The position numbers and the translations under genes are program-made. This document shows positions 54,833 through 63,749 of a stretch of DNA of 64,000 nt, piece after piece. This stretch comes from Candidatus Microbacterium colombiense (GTDB lineage Bacteria; Actinomycetota; Actinomycetes; Actinomycetales; Microbacteriaceae): the NCBI GenBank assembly GCA_029203165.1, contig CP119308.1, positions 682,001-746,000 of the forward strand. Direction: 5' to 3'. Within the stretch, counting starts at the first letter, position 1. Each line of letters starts with the position of its first letter. The notes under the pieces are model-generated. The model had not been told where the DNA came from. It saw nothing but the letters and a program-made list of their open reading frames with translations, and did not search any database.

Positions 54833-56079
54833 CCGGCGACCTTCGTGCCGGTGTGGCCGACTCCCACGTACCAGATCTCCGGCAGCTCGCTGCCGAGCAG
54901 GGCGCGCTCACCCAGAGCCCGCGCCTTGAGATGCACCGGGTTGTGATTGCTGAGCGTGCGGGCGTTGCGCCAGTGCCGGTCGAGGGCGAGGCGCCCGTCG
55001 ACGAGCGAGCCGCCACCCAGGTCGAACACGCTCTGCGCGGCCTGCAGCACGAGGCTCGGCACGGCGACCTGCGCGCGGGTGACCGCGAGGTGTCCGTCGC
55101 CGGTCTGCTCGGCGAGGGGGCGGTCGAGGTCGTAGCCGAGGACCTCGGCGGCCGCCCGAACGGTCGCGACGACGGTCTGCGCGAGAGCATCCAGCGTGCC
55201 GATGCGCTCCTGCAGCTGAGGATCCTCCGCAGGCACCGCCGCTGAGGCGTGGCTGAAGGTGCGGGTGCGTGAGCGCAACCAGGCGATCGCGTCGTCGCGG
55301 GTGCGCAGCGCGATGCCGGCGAGGGTCGCGAGGTGCGTGAGCTGCAGCACCGCGTCGAGATTGCCCAGACGGTCGGCGCTCGATCCTTCGCCGACGCGCA
55401 CGTGTGCGGCATCCACCTCGACGTCGGTGAACTCCACCGTGCCGGAGGTCGTCAGCCGCTGACCGACGCCGTCCCAGTCGTCGTGCAGCACGACGCCCTC
55501 GGCATCCGCCCGCACCCGGGCGACCAGATGACGGCCGTCTTCGTCGGAGACGAGCACCGAGATCCAGTCGGCGTAGCCGGTGCCGGTCGCGTAGGCCTTG
55601 CGCCCGTTCACGCGCAGGATGCCGTCGGCATCCGTGCGCAGCGACGTGCCGACCGTGCCGATCGCGCCCGCGCCCTCGGTCGTCGCCCCGGCGAAGATGC
55701 GTCCGGCGGCGATCTCGGCCGCTGCGGCATCGTCATCGCCGCGGGCGATCGCGCGGGCGGCGCGGTCGCTGGTCGTGAAGTGCGTGCGCAGACTCTGTGT
55801 GACGTTCGAGTCGGCGCGGGCCAGGAGGATCTGCAGGTCGACGAGCTGCGCGTAGCTCAGCCCGGAGCCGCCGGCCGCGATCGGCAGCCGTGCGGCGGTC
55901 AGCCCGAGCGCCGCGAGCTCACGGACCTCGGCGCGCAGGCCTCGTTCGACGTCGCCGTCATGGTCGCGCGCTGCGGCCGAGGCGGCGATCCGGGCGATGA
56001 CCTCGTCGATGCCCGGAGCGGATGCCGGGTCGACGCCCACATCGGCGACCGAGGTGAACGCGAGCAGATCCTCCGGCAT
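54829..56079 (-). CDS. DszC/SfnB-like flavin-dependent oxidase (acyl-CoA dehydrogenase fold)
   Basis: 416 residues. GLTAARLPIAAGGSGLSYAQLVDLQILLARADSNV, GRKAYATGTGYADWISVL, HDDWDGVGQRLTTSGTVEFTDV and LDRHWRNARTLSNHNPVHLKARALG, the DszC/SfnB pattern. It is the counterpart of the N-terminal half of the 49453 fusion, here without the extra luciferase-like domain. Starts 3 nt after the nucleoside hydrolase stop. Confidence 0.86.
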   Translation of the reverse strand: MPEDLLAFTSVADVGVDPASAPGIDEVIARIAASAAARDHDGDVERGLRAEVRELAALGLTAARLPIAAGGSGLSYAQLVDLQILLARADSNVTQSLRTHFTTSDRAARAIARGDDDAAAAEIAAGRIFAGATTEGAGAIGTVGTSLRTDADGILRVNGRKAYATGTGYADWISVLVSDEDGRHLVARVRADAEGVVLHDDWDGVGQRLTTSGTVEFTDVEVDAAHVRVGEGSSADRLGNLDAVLQLTHLATLAGIALRTRDDAIAWLRSRTRTFSHASAAVPAEDPQLQERIGTLDALAQTVVATVRAAAEVLGYDLDRPLAEQTGDGHLAVTRAQVAVPSLVLQAAQSVFDLGGGSLVDGRLALDRHWRNARTLSNHNPVHLKARALGERALLGSELPEIWYVGVGHTGTKVAG

Positions 56080-56082
56080 CCG

Positions 56083-57156
56083 TCAGCCCTGCTCGCCCGA
56101 AGTGCCCGAGGGGCCCGAGTTCGGCCAGGCGGCGGGAGCGGTGCGTCCGGCCGGGTCGAGTGCCGGACGCGTGCGGCCGTAGGCGAGCGCGTGCACGAAG
56201 CGGCGACGGAACTCGGCGAGGTCGAACGACGTGATGGCTCGCGTCGACGGTCCTTCCGGCGTGCCCCACACCAACGGCAGCCCATCGCTCGTGAGCGCGA
56301 CGCGCGTGGCCAGCGAGCCGGCCGCGGGCGTGAAGTCGACGGGACCCTCGATCCATCCGGTGACGATCTCGGGGCGGTGCAGGATCACCGACGAGAGTCC
56401 GTCGTGCGCGGCCGAGATCCGCCGCCCCCACTTGTACTGGTAGAAGTCGTTGTAGGCGTCGAGGATGGTGCCGGCGAAGTGTGCCGACGGCAGCTCGGAG
56501 GCGAGCAGCGTCGCCGTGACGTGCTCCTCGAGCAGGGCCTGGGAGGTGACGTTCACGCCGACCATGATCACGTTGCCGCGGTTCACGGCGCCGAACACGC
56601 GCTCGGCCGCCGCGCGGTCGTTGTGGGTGTTGGCATCGGTCACGGTCGCGGTACCCGGGGCCGGGTAGGGGCCTGCGCCACCCATGATGACCACCGAGCG
56701 GAACTTGAGGAACAGCTCCGGATCCTTCTCGAGCGCGAGCGCGATGTTCGTCAGCGGTCCGAGCGGGTGCAGGTCGATCTGACCGGGATGCTCGTTCGCG
56801 ATGCGCACCAGGTACTCGGCCGCGGCCTCCTGCTCGAGCGTCGGTTCCGGGCGCACCAGACCGCGGTCGCCCAGGCCGTCGTGGCCGTGCACGAACCAGG
56901 CGATCGACGGGTCGCCGTCGAGCGGGGAGTCCGCGCCGCCGTAGATCGGGATGCCGGTGGTGCCGGCGACATCGAGGACGTACGCCACGTTGCGGGCGGA
57001 GTCCTCGACCGAGCAGTTGCCGTAGATCGTGGTGATGCCGACGATCTCGACGTCGGGCTGGGCGAGCAGGTAGAGCAGGGAGTGCGCGTCATCGATGCCG
57101 GTGTCGGTGTCGACGACGATCCACTGCTTCTCGGGGGCGAAGGCGGGAGCGGCCAT
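56083..57156 (-). CDS. Inosine/uridine-preferring nucleoside hydrolase family protein
   Basis: 357 residues. Ca2+-binding N-terminus DTDTGIDDAHSL (Asp16, 18, 22, 23), GITTIYGNCSVEDSARN, LGPLTNIALALEKDP, VVIMGGAG and DANTHNDRAAAERVF. Cleaves N-ribosidic bonds of nucleosides. It is coupled to the DszC-like gene, unusual company for such an enzyme, which suggests that the pathway handles a nucleoside-like or ribosylated substrate, or a purine released from an adenosyl thioether. Confidence 0.9.
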   Translation of the reverse strand: MAAPAFAPEKQWIVVDTDTGIDDAHSLLYLLAQPDVEIVGITTIYGNCSVEDSARNVAYVLDVAGTTGIPIYGGADSPLDGDPSIAWFVHGHDGLGDRGLVRPEPTLEQEAAAEYLVRIANEHPGQIDLHPLGPLTNIALALEKDPELFLKFRSVVIMGGAGPYPAPGTATVTDANTHNDRAAAERVFGAVNRGNVIMVGVNVTSQALLEEHVTATLLASELPSAHFAGTILDAYNDFYQYKWGRRISAAHDGLSSVILHRPEIVTGWIEGPVDFTPAAGSLATRVALTSDGLPLVWGTPEGPSTRAITSFDLAEFRRRFVHALAYGRTRPALDPAGRTAPAAWPNSGPSGTSGEQG

Positions 57157-57170
57157 GGTGCGAGGGCCGA

Positions 57171-57524
57171 TCAGTGCTGGTGCTCGTGGGCGGGCTCGGC
57201 CAGCTTGAACGCGAGGCGTCCGTGTGCGAAGCCGCCGCCCGCGCGGATCGCGGTGGCGACCCAGGCGGCTTCGGCGAGCTCGGCCTCATCGGCACCGGCG
57301 GCCACGGCCTTCTGCGAGTGCGCGTCGATGCAGTACACACACTGGGTCGTGATGCCGACCGCGAGCGCGATCAACTCGCGATACTTCAGCGGGATGGCGC
57401 GCTTGTCGTCGGAGGCGAACACCGCACTGTCGAACGCGGCGAACGCGGCGAGGATGTCGGGGGTCTGCTCCTTGTAGACCTTCGTGTAGGTCTTGTCGGC
57501 TTCACTGTCGAAGTAGGCGCTCAT
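57171..57524 (-). CDS. AhpD-like carboxymuconolactone decarboxylase family protein
   Basis: 117 residues. Redox motif TTQCVYCIDAHSQKAVAAGA (CxxC plus His), typical of AhpD-like alkylhydroperoxidases. Acts as a peroxidase/disulfide reductase; in a flavin-monooxygenase cluster it may remove peroxides from uncoupled turnover. ATG 57524; the nucleoside hydrolase follows after 14 nt. The 184-bp stretch upstream to 57708 contains no gene I recognise. Confidence 0.88.
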   Translation of the reverse strand: MSAYFDSEADKTYTKVYKEQTPDILAAFAAFDSAVFASDDKRAIPLKYRELIALAVGITTQCVYCIDAHSQKAVAAGADEAELAEAAWVATAIRAGGGFAHGRLAFKLAEPAHEHQH

Positions 57525-57708
57525 GCTCTGCTCTCTGATGTGGGCGGGTGCTCCTCCCGGCGCGTGCGACGGCGCTGCGGGGCGCGCGGGCATGCCGAGG
57601 AAGAGGGTCTACCGCGACGCTAGAACCCCCGGCCTCCGGCGCGCATCTCGGGCGCAACACGGGGTCATGCGGGGGGCGGTGCCGCTCGGAGTTGTGGAGC
57701 GCCCGGCG

Positions 57709-58728
57709 TCAGACGCGCGTCGAGGGCAGCCGAGCCGTCGTGCCGCGCACGTTCAGTTCGTACGGCAGCGCCGAGGGGATGCGCACGGCCTCCGGCACTG
57801 TGAGCTTGGCCAGCACGGCGTCGGCAGCGCGTTCACCCTGACCGAGCGGGAACTGGTCGACCGTGGTCAGGCGGAAGAACTCGCCCAGCTCGTGGCCGTC
57901 GATGCCGACGATCGAGAGGTCGTCGGGAACCTGGAAGCCGAGGTCGCGGGCTGCCAGGAGGGCGCCGATCGCCATCTCGTCGGATGCGGCGAACACCGCG
58001 GTCGGACGCGGGCCGGGCCGGCCGAGCAGCTGTTTCGCCGCACGATAGCCACCTTCGACCGTGAAGTCGGCCGGTTCCAGGAACGCCGGGTTGAGCGGGA
58101 GGCCGGCCTTCGCGAGCGCCCGCTCGAATCCGAGGCGCCGGTTCGTGGGGATGTGGAAGTCGATGTCGAACTCGGGGTTCGCGCCGATGTGCGCGATGTC
58201 GGTGTGCCCGAGGGCGATCAGATGCTCGGTGGCGAGCTGGGCGACCGCCACGTCATCGACCGTGAGGGTGTCGAGCTTCGGGTTCGGGCCGCCGATCGCG
58301 ATCACCGGCAGCCCGAGATCGAGCAGGTACTGCGTCTCGTCCTCGTCGAGCTCGATCGACACCGCGATCACGGCATCCACCCGCTGGCGGCGCAGGAAGG
58401 TGTCGAACACGTGCCGGCGCACGTCCTTGTCGGCCGTGATGTTGTACAGCGTGATGTCGTAGCCCTCGCGCATGAGTGCCGCCGAGACGCCTGAGAGCAC
58501 CGTGCTGAAGAACCAGCGGTCGAGGAAGGGCACGACCACGCCGATGTTGCGCGTGCGCCCCGAGGCAAGGCTCGATGCGCGCGACGAGACGACGTATCCG
58601 AGGGTCTGTGCCGCGGCGTGCACGCGCTCGCGCGCAGCCTCCGACACGTGCCCGCGGCCGCTGAGCGCGCGCGAGACCGTCGCGGTCGAGACCCCGGCGA
58701 GCCGGGCGACCTCATCGATGCTCGCCAT
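57709..58728 (-). CDS. LacI-family transcriptional regulator
   Basis: 339 residues. HTH IDEVARLAGVSTATVSRALSG with hinge helix region TLGYVVSSRASSLASG, then the periplasmic-binding-like effector domain (IGVVVPFLDRWFFSTVLSG, AVFAASDEMAIGALLAARDLG, IVGIDGHELGEFFRLTTVDQ). Just downstream of the alpha-glucosidase gene on the same strand; the glucosidase promoter carries a LacI-type operator, so this is its likely repressor, responding to a maltose/glucoside-type sugar. Confidence 0.93.
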   Translation of the reverse strand: MASIDEVARLAGVSTATVSRALSGRGHVSEAARERVHAAAQTLGYVVSSRASSLASGRTRNIGVVVPFLDRWFFSTVLSGVSAALMREGYDITLYNITADKDVRRHVFDTFLRRQRVDAVIAVSIELDEDETQYLLDLGLPVIAIGGPNPKLDTLTVDDVAVAQLATEHLIALGHTDIAHIGANPEFDIDFHIPTNRRLGFERALAKAGLPLNPAFLEPADFTVEGGYRAAKQLLGRPGPRPTAVFAASDEMAIGALLAARDLGFQVPDDLSIVGIDGHELGEFFRLTTVDQFPLGQGERAADAVLAKLTVPEAVRIPSALPYELNVRGTTARLPSTRV

Positions 58729-58750
58729 GTCGGGCCTCTCTCGATCCCGT

Positions 58751-58806
58751 TCCGGTCGCGATATGTCAGGTCACATCGCGGATATGGCTGTCATATCGCG
58801 ACCGGA
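58751..58806. repeat. 56-bp palindrome (ends TCCGGTCGCGATATG) between glucosidase and lacI
   Basis: TCCGGTCGCGATATG (58751-58765) and its exact reverse complement (58792-58806). The centre contains a further related word, CATCGCGGATATG. It fills most of the 111-bp gap upstream of the lacI-type gene, so it could be an operator for autoregulation or a dispersed palindrome like those elsewhere in the window. Confidence 0.75.
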
Positions 58807-58839
58807 GCGTGGTGGTGCGGATGGTGCGGATGCTGCGGG

Positions 58840-60501
58840 TCAGGCCTGGGTGTACCAGACCGCGGTGTCGACCGGGAGCGATGTGCCCTCGAACGGCTGG
58901 CTCTTCAGCACGACCGTGGCTCCCGCGGGGAGCTCGAGCGGTGCGCTGCCGAGGTTCACGACGACGTGCACGTCACCGCGGCGGAAGGCCACGGCATCGT
59001 CTCCGGCCTCTTCCCACACCAGCGAGCCCGAGCCGAAGCCGTGAGAGCGGCGTGCGGCCAGCAGCTCCTTGTAGAGCGAGAGGGTCGAGGTCGGGTCGGC
59101 CTCTTCCACGTCGCGGGCGTAGGTCGCCCACTCCGCCGGCTGCGGCAGCCACGACAGGTTCGTCGAGTTGAAGCCGAAGGCCGGAGCATCCGCCTCCCAG
59201 GGCAGGGGCACACGGCATCCGTCGCGACCGTAGCGCTCGTGCTTCGTGCGGAACCAGGTCGGATCCTGACGGAACTCGTCGGGGATCTCCATCGCCTCGG
59301 GCAGGCCGAGCTCCTCGCCCTGGTACAGGTACGCCGAGCCGGGCAGCGCCAGCATCACCGTGGTCGCCGCGCGGGCACGGGCGAGTCCGATCGCCGTGTC
59401 GGGCTTGTGCGGGGTGTTCGGGCCGATGCCCTCGCCCTGCGGGTTGTCAGCCGTGAGGGCCAGGCGCGAGGCGTGCCGCACGACGTCGTGGTTCGAGAGC
59501 ACCCAGGTGCTGGGCGCTCCGACGTCGCCGAACGCGTCGAGCGACTCACGGATGACGGCGCCGAGGTCCTTCGCGTGCCACGGCGTCATCAGGTACGGGA
59601 AGTTGAACGTCTGGTGCATCTCGTCCGGGCGCACCCAGAGCGCGGTCTGCTTCAGCGTCGGCATCCATGCCTCACCGCAGAGGGCGCGGTCGCCGTCGTA
59701 CTCGGCCAGCACTTTGTGCCAGTCGCGGTAGATGTCGTGCACGCCGTCCTGGCCCCAGTACGGCACGTTCGCCTCGCCGCCGCCCATGGAGTCGGCGTCG
59801 CTCGGGGGCGTGTAGTCGGGCAGGCCTTCGGCCTTGATCATGCCGTGGGCGACGTCGACACGGAAGCCGTCGACACCGCGATCGAGCCAGAAGCGCAGGA
59901 TGGAGCGGAACTCCTCGCGCACCTCTTCGTTGTTCCAGTCGAAGTCGGGCTGCGTGGCGTCGAAGATGTGCAGGTACCACTGGCCGGGCGTGCCGTCGGC
60001 CTCGGTGATGCGCTGCCACATGCCGCCGCCGAACACGGACTCCCAGTTGTTCGGGGGCAGTTCGCCGTTCTCGCCCTTGCCGTCGCGGAAGATGTAGCGG
60101 GCACGCTCGGGGCTGCCGGGGGCTGCCTTCAGTGCCTGCTGGAACCAGACGTGCTGGTCGGAGGAGTGGTTGGGGACCAGGTCGACGACGACGCGGATGC
60201 CGCGGGCATGGGCCTGTGTCAGCATCTCGTCGAAGTCGGCGAGCGTGCCGAACAGCGGGTCGACGTCGCGGTAGTCGGCCACGTCGTAGCCGGCGTCGCG
60301 CTGCGGGCTGGTCATGAACGGGCTCAGCCAGATGGCGTCGACGCCGAGCTCCTGGAGCGAGTCGAGGCGGCTGGTGATGCCCGGCAGGTCGCCGATGCCG
60401 TCACCTGACGCATCCGCGAAGGAGCGGGGGTAGATCTGGTAGATGACGGCGCTGCGCCACCACTCGGAACCGGGGGCTGCGATCTGCTCAAGCTGTGCCA
60501 T
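58840..60501 (-). CDS. GH13 alpha-glucosidase (oligo-1,6-/maltase type)
   Basis: 553 residues, cytosolic. GH13 signatures: WWRSAVIYQIYPRSFAD, VVDLVPNHSSDQH, GFRVDVAHGM (nucleophile Asp216), ALCGEAWMP (acid/base Glu) and VLSNHDVVRH (third Asp). The NNWESVFGG loop is typical of actinobacterial alpha-glucosidases. Hydrolyses short alpha-glucosides. Start ATG 60501 is 6 nt after -10 TACTCT (60513-60508), a leaderless start, with a LacI-type operator just upstream. Confidence 0.93.
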   Translation of the reverse strand: MAQLEQIAAPGSEWWRSAVIYQIYPRSFADASGDGIGDLPGITSRLDSLQELGVDAIWLSPFMTSPQRDAGYDVADYRDVDPLFGTLADFDEMLTQAHARGIRVVVDLVPNHSSDQHVWFQQALKAAPGSPERARYIFRDGKGENGELPPNNWESVFGGGMWQRITEADGTPGQWYLHIFDATQPDFDWNNEEVREEFRSILRFWLDRGVDGFRVDVAHGMIKAEGLPDYTPPSDADSMGGGEANVPYWGQDGVHDIYRDWHKVLAEYDGDRALCGEAWMPTLKQTALWVRPDEMHQTFNFPYLMTPWHAKDLGAVIRESLDAFGDVGAPSTWVLSNHDVVRHASRLALTADNPQGEGIGPNTPHKPDTAIGLARARAATTVMLALPGSAYLYQGEELGLPEAMEIPDEFRQDPTWFRTKHERYGRDGCRVPLPWEADAPAFGFNSTNLSWLPQPAEWATYARDVEEADPTSTLSLYKELLAARRSHGFGSGSLVWEEAGDDAVAFRRGDVHVVVNLGSAPLELPAGATVVLKSQPFEGTSLPVDTAVWYTQA

Positions 60502-60514
60502 GGGAACAGAGTAG

Positions 60515-60528
60515 TGCAAACGCTTACA
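60515..60528 (-). promoter_or_regulatory. LacI/CcpA-type operator in the alpha-glucosidase promoter
   Basis: TGTAAGCGTTTGCA on the minus strand is a near-perfect LacI-family site (TGnAAnCGnTTnCA). It ends 1-2 bp from the -10 box TACTCT (60508-60513) and so lies between -35 and -10; binding would block transcription. Confidence 0.82.
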
Positions 60529-60571
60529 TGGTTGCCAGGGCGGGGATCGAATCGGTTCGATAAGGGCACAG

Positions 60572-60659
60572 ATGCACGAGCAAGTGACGGATGCACGACC
60601 GAACCGGCCCGACGGTCGTGCAACTGCGACCTGGTCGTGCATCTGCGACCCGGTCGTGT
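60572..60659. repeat. Cluster of TGCACGA/TCGTGCA repeats forming nested palindromes
   Basis: ATGCACGA at 60572 and 60591; exact inverted pair TGCACGACCG (60592-60601)/CGGTCGTGCA (60613-60622); TCGTGCAT at 60635-60642; TCGTGT at 60654. The right part is also a tandem CTGCGACCyGGTCGTG pair. It lies between the divergent alpha-glucosidase and DUF1761 genes. Confidence 0.75.
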
Positions 60660-60710
60660 CCGTGACCCGGGCCCAGGAGTAGTCTGACCGCATCGATTCG
60701 AGGAGGAGTC

Positions 60711-61142
60711 ATGGTTCCCGAGATCAACTACTGGGCCGTTCTGCTGGCCACGGCGTCGAGCATGGTCGTCGGCTCGATCTGGTACTCGCCCAAGGTGTTC
60801 GGCACGCGCTGGTCGAAGCTCGCGAACGTCGACATGAACCGGCCGGGATCGAGCGCGACGATGGCCATCATCACGACCGTGATCGTGAGCTTCATCACCT
60901 CGTGGGTCCTCGCCGGAGCAGCCGCCATCGCCTGGCACTTCTACGGAGGCTCGTTCTTCTGGGGTGCGATCGTGACCGGTGTGACGCTGTGGGCCGGATT
61001 CACCGCCGCGCGCTTCATCACGCACGACGCGTTCGAGGGGCGCTCGACCCGACTGACCACCCTCAACATCGCGCATGAGCTCGTCACGATCGTCGTCATG
61101 GCCGTGCTGATCGGCGTGTGGCCGCCGGCGCTGATGAGCTGA
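60711..61142 (+). CDS. DUF1761 small membrane protein
   Basis: 143 residues with four membrane spans. NYWAVLLATASSMVVGSIWYSPKVFG and the following short WSKLA match DUF1761 proteins, whose function is unknown. RBS AGGAGGAG precedes ATG at good distance; a -10-like TAGTCT lies at 60680-60685. Confidence 0.85.
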   Translation: MVPEINYWAVLLATASSMVVGSIWYSPKVFGTRWSKLANVDMNRPGSSATMAIITTVIVSFITSWVLAGAAAIAWHFYGGSFFWGAIVTGVTLWAGFTAARFITHDAFEGRSTRLTTLNIAHELVTIVVMAVLIGVWPPALMS

Positions 61143-61308
61143 GCCGAGCCACGAGTACCCCGCCCATTTTCCGAAAGAACTCGTAAAGGAGGGAAAACAA
61201 GGGTAGCTGAGGCTTCCCTCACGGCCCGTGACGTGAGAAACTCTCCCCGCGGCCTTCTGGCTGCCTGCGTGCATGGATCGCGCGCGGTTCGGACCGGGAG
61301 GGTCTTTC

Positions 61309-62553
61309 ATGTCGGTTTCGTCGCGCCGATCGGCGCCATGGGTGGTCGCCGCCGCGCTCGCGGCCGGCCTCATGTTCGCCGGCGCCATGCCGGCGGCATC
61401 CGGAGACTCCGTCCCGGACGCCACCGCCGATCCTGAGCTTTCCGTGGCCCTGGCCTACGAGTTCCTCGATGCGCGCGTCGACGAGTTCTGCGACGGCGCC
61501 GGGCACTGCCTCCCCCGCAGCTACCAGGGCGGATTCTTCACGAGCCCCACGTGGGACTTCACGCCCTCGTTCGTGTACGACGACGCACTGGTCGTGATCG
61601 CGTACACAGCGCGCGGGCTTCCCGACGACATCCGCCGAGCGCGGTCGATCGGTGACACGCTGCTCTTCGTGCAGACGAACGACCCCATCGGCGACGGACG
61701 CACCCGCGCCTCGTACGAACCGCACGGCATCCGCCAAGGACGGGTCGAGATCACGGGCCCGGGAACCTTCACGGGCAACCAGGCGTGGGTGGGCATGGCC
61801 CTCACGCGACTGTTCCACGCGACCGGGGATCAGAAGTACCTCGACGGCGCGCTGCGGGTGGCGCAGTGGATCCAGACGAACACGGCCGACATGGCACGCG
61901 CGCCCTACGGCTACACCGGCGGGCAGCTCGAGGACGGCACCTCGCTGGTCTGGAAGTCCACCGAGCACAACACCGACATCGCCGGCTTCTTCACGCAGCT
62001 GGCCCAGCTCACCGGCGACACGGTGTGGGCGGATCGCGCGGCCGTCGCTGCGAACTTCGTGACCGCGATGCAGTCCGTCGACGGACACGTCGACACCGGC
62101 ACACAGCTCGACGGCGCCACCGTGAACACCTACCCCGTGCCCCTCGACGCGCAGACCTGGAGCTACCTCGGCACCGGCGACGCGCGCTACGGTGCCGCCC
62201 TCGACTGGACGCTCGCGAACCTCATCGCGACGGACGGCCCGTACAGCGGACCCTCCATCAGCGGCACCGACGTGTCGAAGGTCTGGTTCGAGGGGAGCGG
62301 ACACCTGGCGCTGGCGCTGAAGCTGCGGGAAGGGCAGGGCGACGCGGCGCGCGCGGACTCGCTGCTCGCCGACATCCGTCTCGCCCAGCGCGATGCGCCC
62401 AACGGCGACGGCAAGGGCATCGTCTCGACCTCGACCGACGGCCTCGACTCCGGCTTCGGCGACCTCTACTACGCGAGCCTGCACTCGGGCACGACGGCGT
62501 GGTACCTGCTCGCTGCAGCGGGCGACAACCCGTTCCGGCTGCCCACCGGCTGA
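61309..62553 (+). CDS. Secreted alpha/alpha-barrel (six-hairpin) hydrolase-like protein
   Basis: 414 residues. Signal peptide: SSRRSAPWVVAAALAAGLMFAGAMPAASG, cut after about residue 35. The mature part has repeated helical hairpins (AYEFLDARVDEF, NQAWVGMALTRLFHATGDQKYLDGALRVAQWI, HNTDIAGFFTQLAQLTGD, WSYLGTGDARY) of the six-hairpin glycosidase type seen in GH76/GH88-like proteins. Catalytic residues cannot be assigned. Good RBS GGGAGG before ATG 61309. The 166 bp upstream hold a weak hairpin but no gene. Confidence 0.75.
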   Translation: MSVSSRRSAPWVVAAALAAGLMFAGAMPAASGDSVPDATADPELSVALAYEFLDARVDEFCDGAGHCLPRSYQGGFFTSPTWDFTPSFVYDDALVVIAYTARGLPDDIRRARSIGDTLLFVQTNDPIGDGRTRASYEPHGIRQGRVEITGPGTFTGNQAWVGMALTRLFHATGDQKYLDGALRVAQWIQTNTADMARAPYGYTGGQLEDGTSLVWKSTEHNTDIAGFFTQLAQLTGDTVWADRAAVAANFVTAMQSVDGHVDTGTQLDGATVNTYPVPLDAQTWSYLGTGDARYGAALDWTLANLIATDGPYSGPSISGTDVSKVWFEGSGHLALALKLREGQGDAARADSLLADIRLAQRDAPNGDGKGIVSTSTDGLDSGFGDLYYASLHSGTTAWYLLAAAGDNPFRLPTG

Positions 62554-62614
62554 CCTGCGCGGGATGCCGCGACGCGCGCGTCACGCGGCGACGCGGGCTG
62601 CGCTGTGCCGGGCG

Positions 62615-63318
<704 letters not shown>

Positions 63319-63322
<4 letters not shown>

Positions 63323-63567
63323 TCGACGACCTCGATGCCGACGACGTCTTCGATCACGGAGTTGGAGAGCACTTCTTCGGCGACGCGGGTCGCCTCGGCG
63401 AGCAGCTCGTCGGTGACCTCGCCCTCGACGGTGAGCTCGAAGCGCTTGCCGATGCGCACATCGGTGAAGCCCTCGACGCCGAGGCGGGTGAACGCTCCGG
63501 CGACGGCCTTCCCCTGCGGGTCGAGCAGTTCGGGCTTGGGCATGACGTCGACGACGATGGTGGGCAT
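63319..63567 (-). CDS. purS: Phosphoribosylformylglycinamidine synthase subunit PurS
   Basis: 82 residues. VVDVMPKPELLDPQGKAVAGAF and VRIGKRFELTVEG are standard PurS. Bridges PurQ and PurL in the FGAM synthase complex. ATG 63567; a GGAG lies a few bases upstream. Confidence 0.96.
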
Positions 63568-63657
63568 GGAAGGCTCCAGAAGTCGCGGGAAGGCTGGCGC
63601 GCCCAGTCTACCGGCCCGCGCGCGGTGCCCTTCGCCCGCTGCTCTCTGCGCCGAGAA

Positions 63658-63741
63658 CGCCGAGTGCACGGGATGCTGCCCAGCGCACGGGGTGTCGACG
63701 TAGGGATGTCGTGCACTCGACGCGATCCCGTGTACTCGGCG
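63658..63741. repeat. 84-bp palindrome (ends CGCCGAGTGCACGGGAT)
   Basis: Left arm 63658-63674 is inverted at 63725-63741 with a single mismatch (17-bp ends). An inner CGTGCACTC (63710-63718) repeats the arm core. It occupies the space between purS and the adenine phosphoribosyltransferase-like gene. Confidence 0.82.
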
Positions 63742-63749
63742 GCCGCGGA

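Noticed and set aside
61143..61308. Structured leader or riboswitch upstream of the secreted hydrolase
   Set aside because: A weak GGGTAGC/GCTTCCC hairpin and purine-rich stretch are visible, but nothing matches a known class well enough to report.
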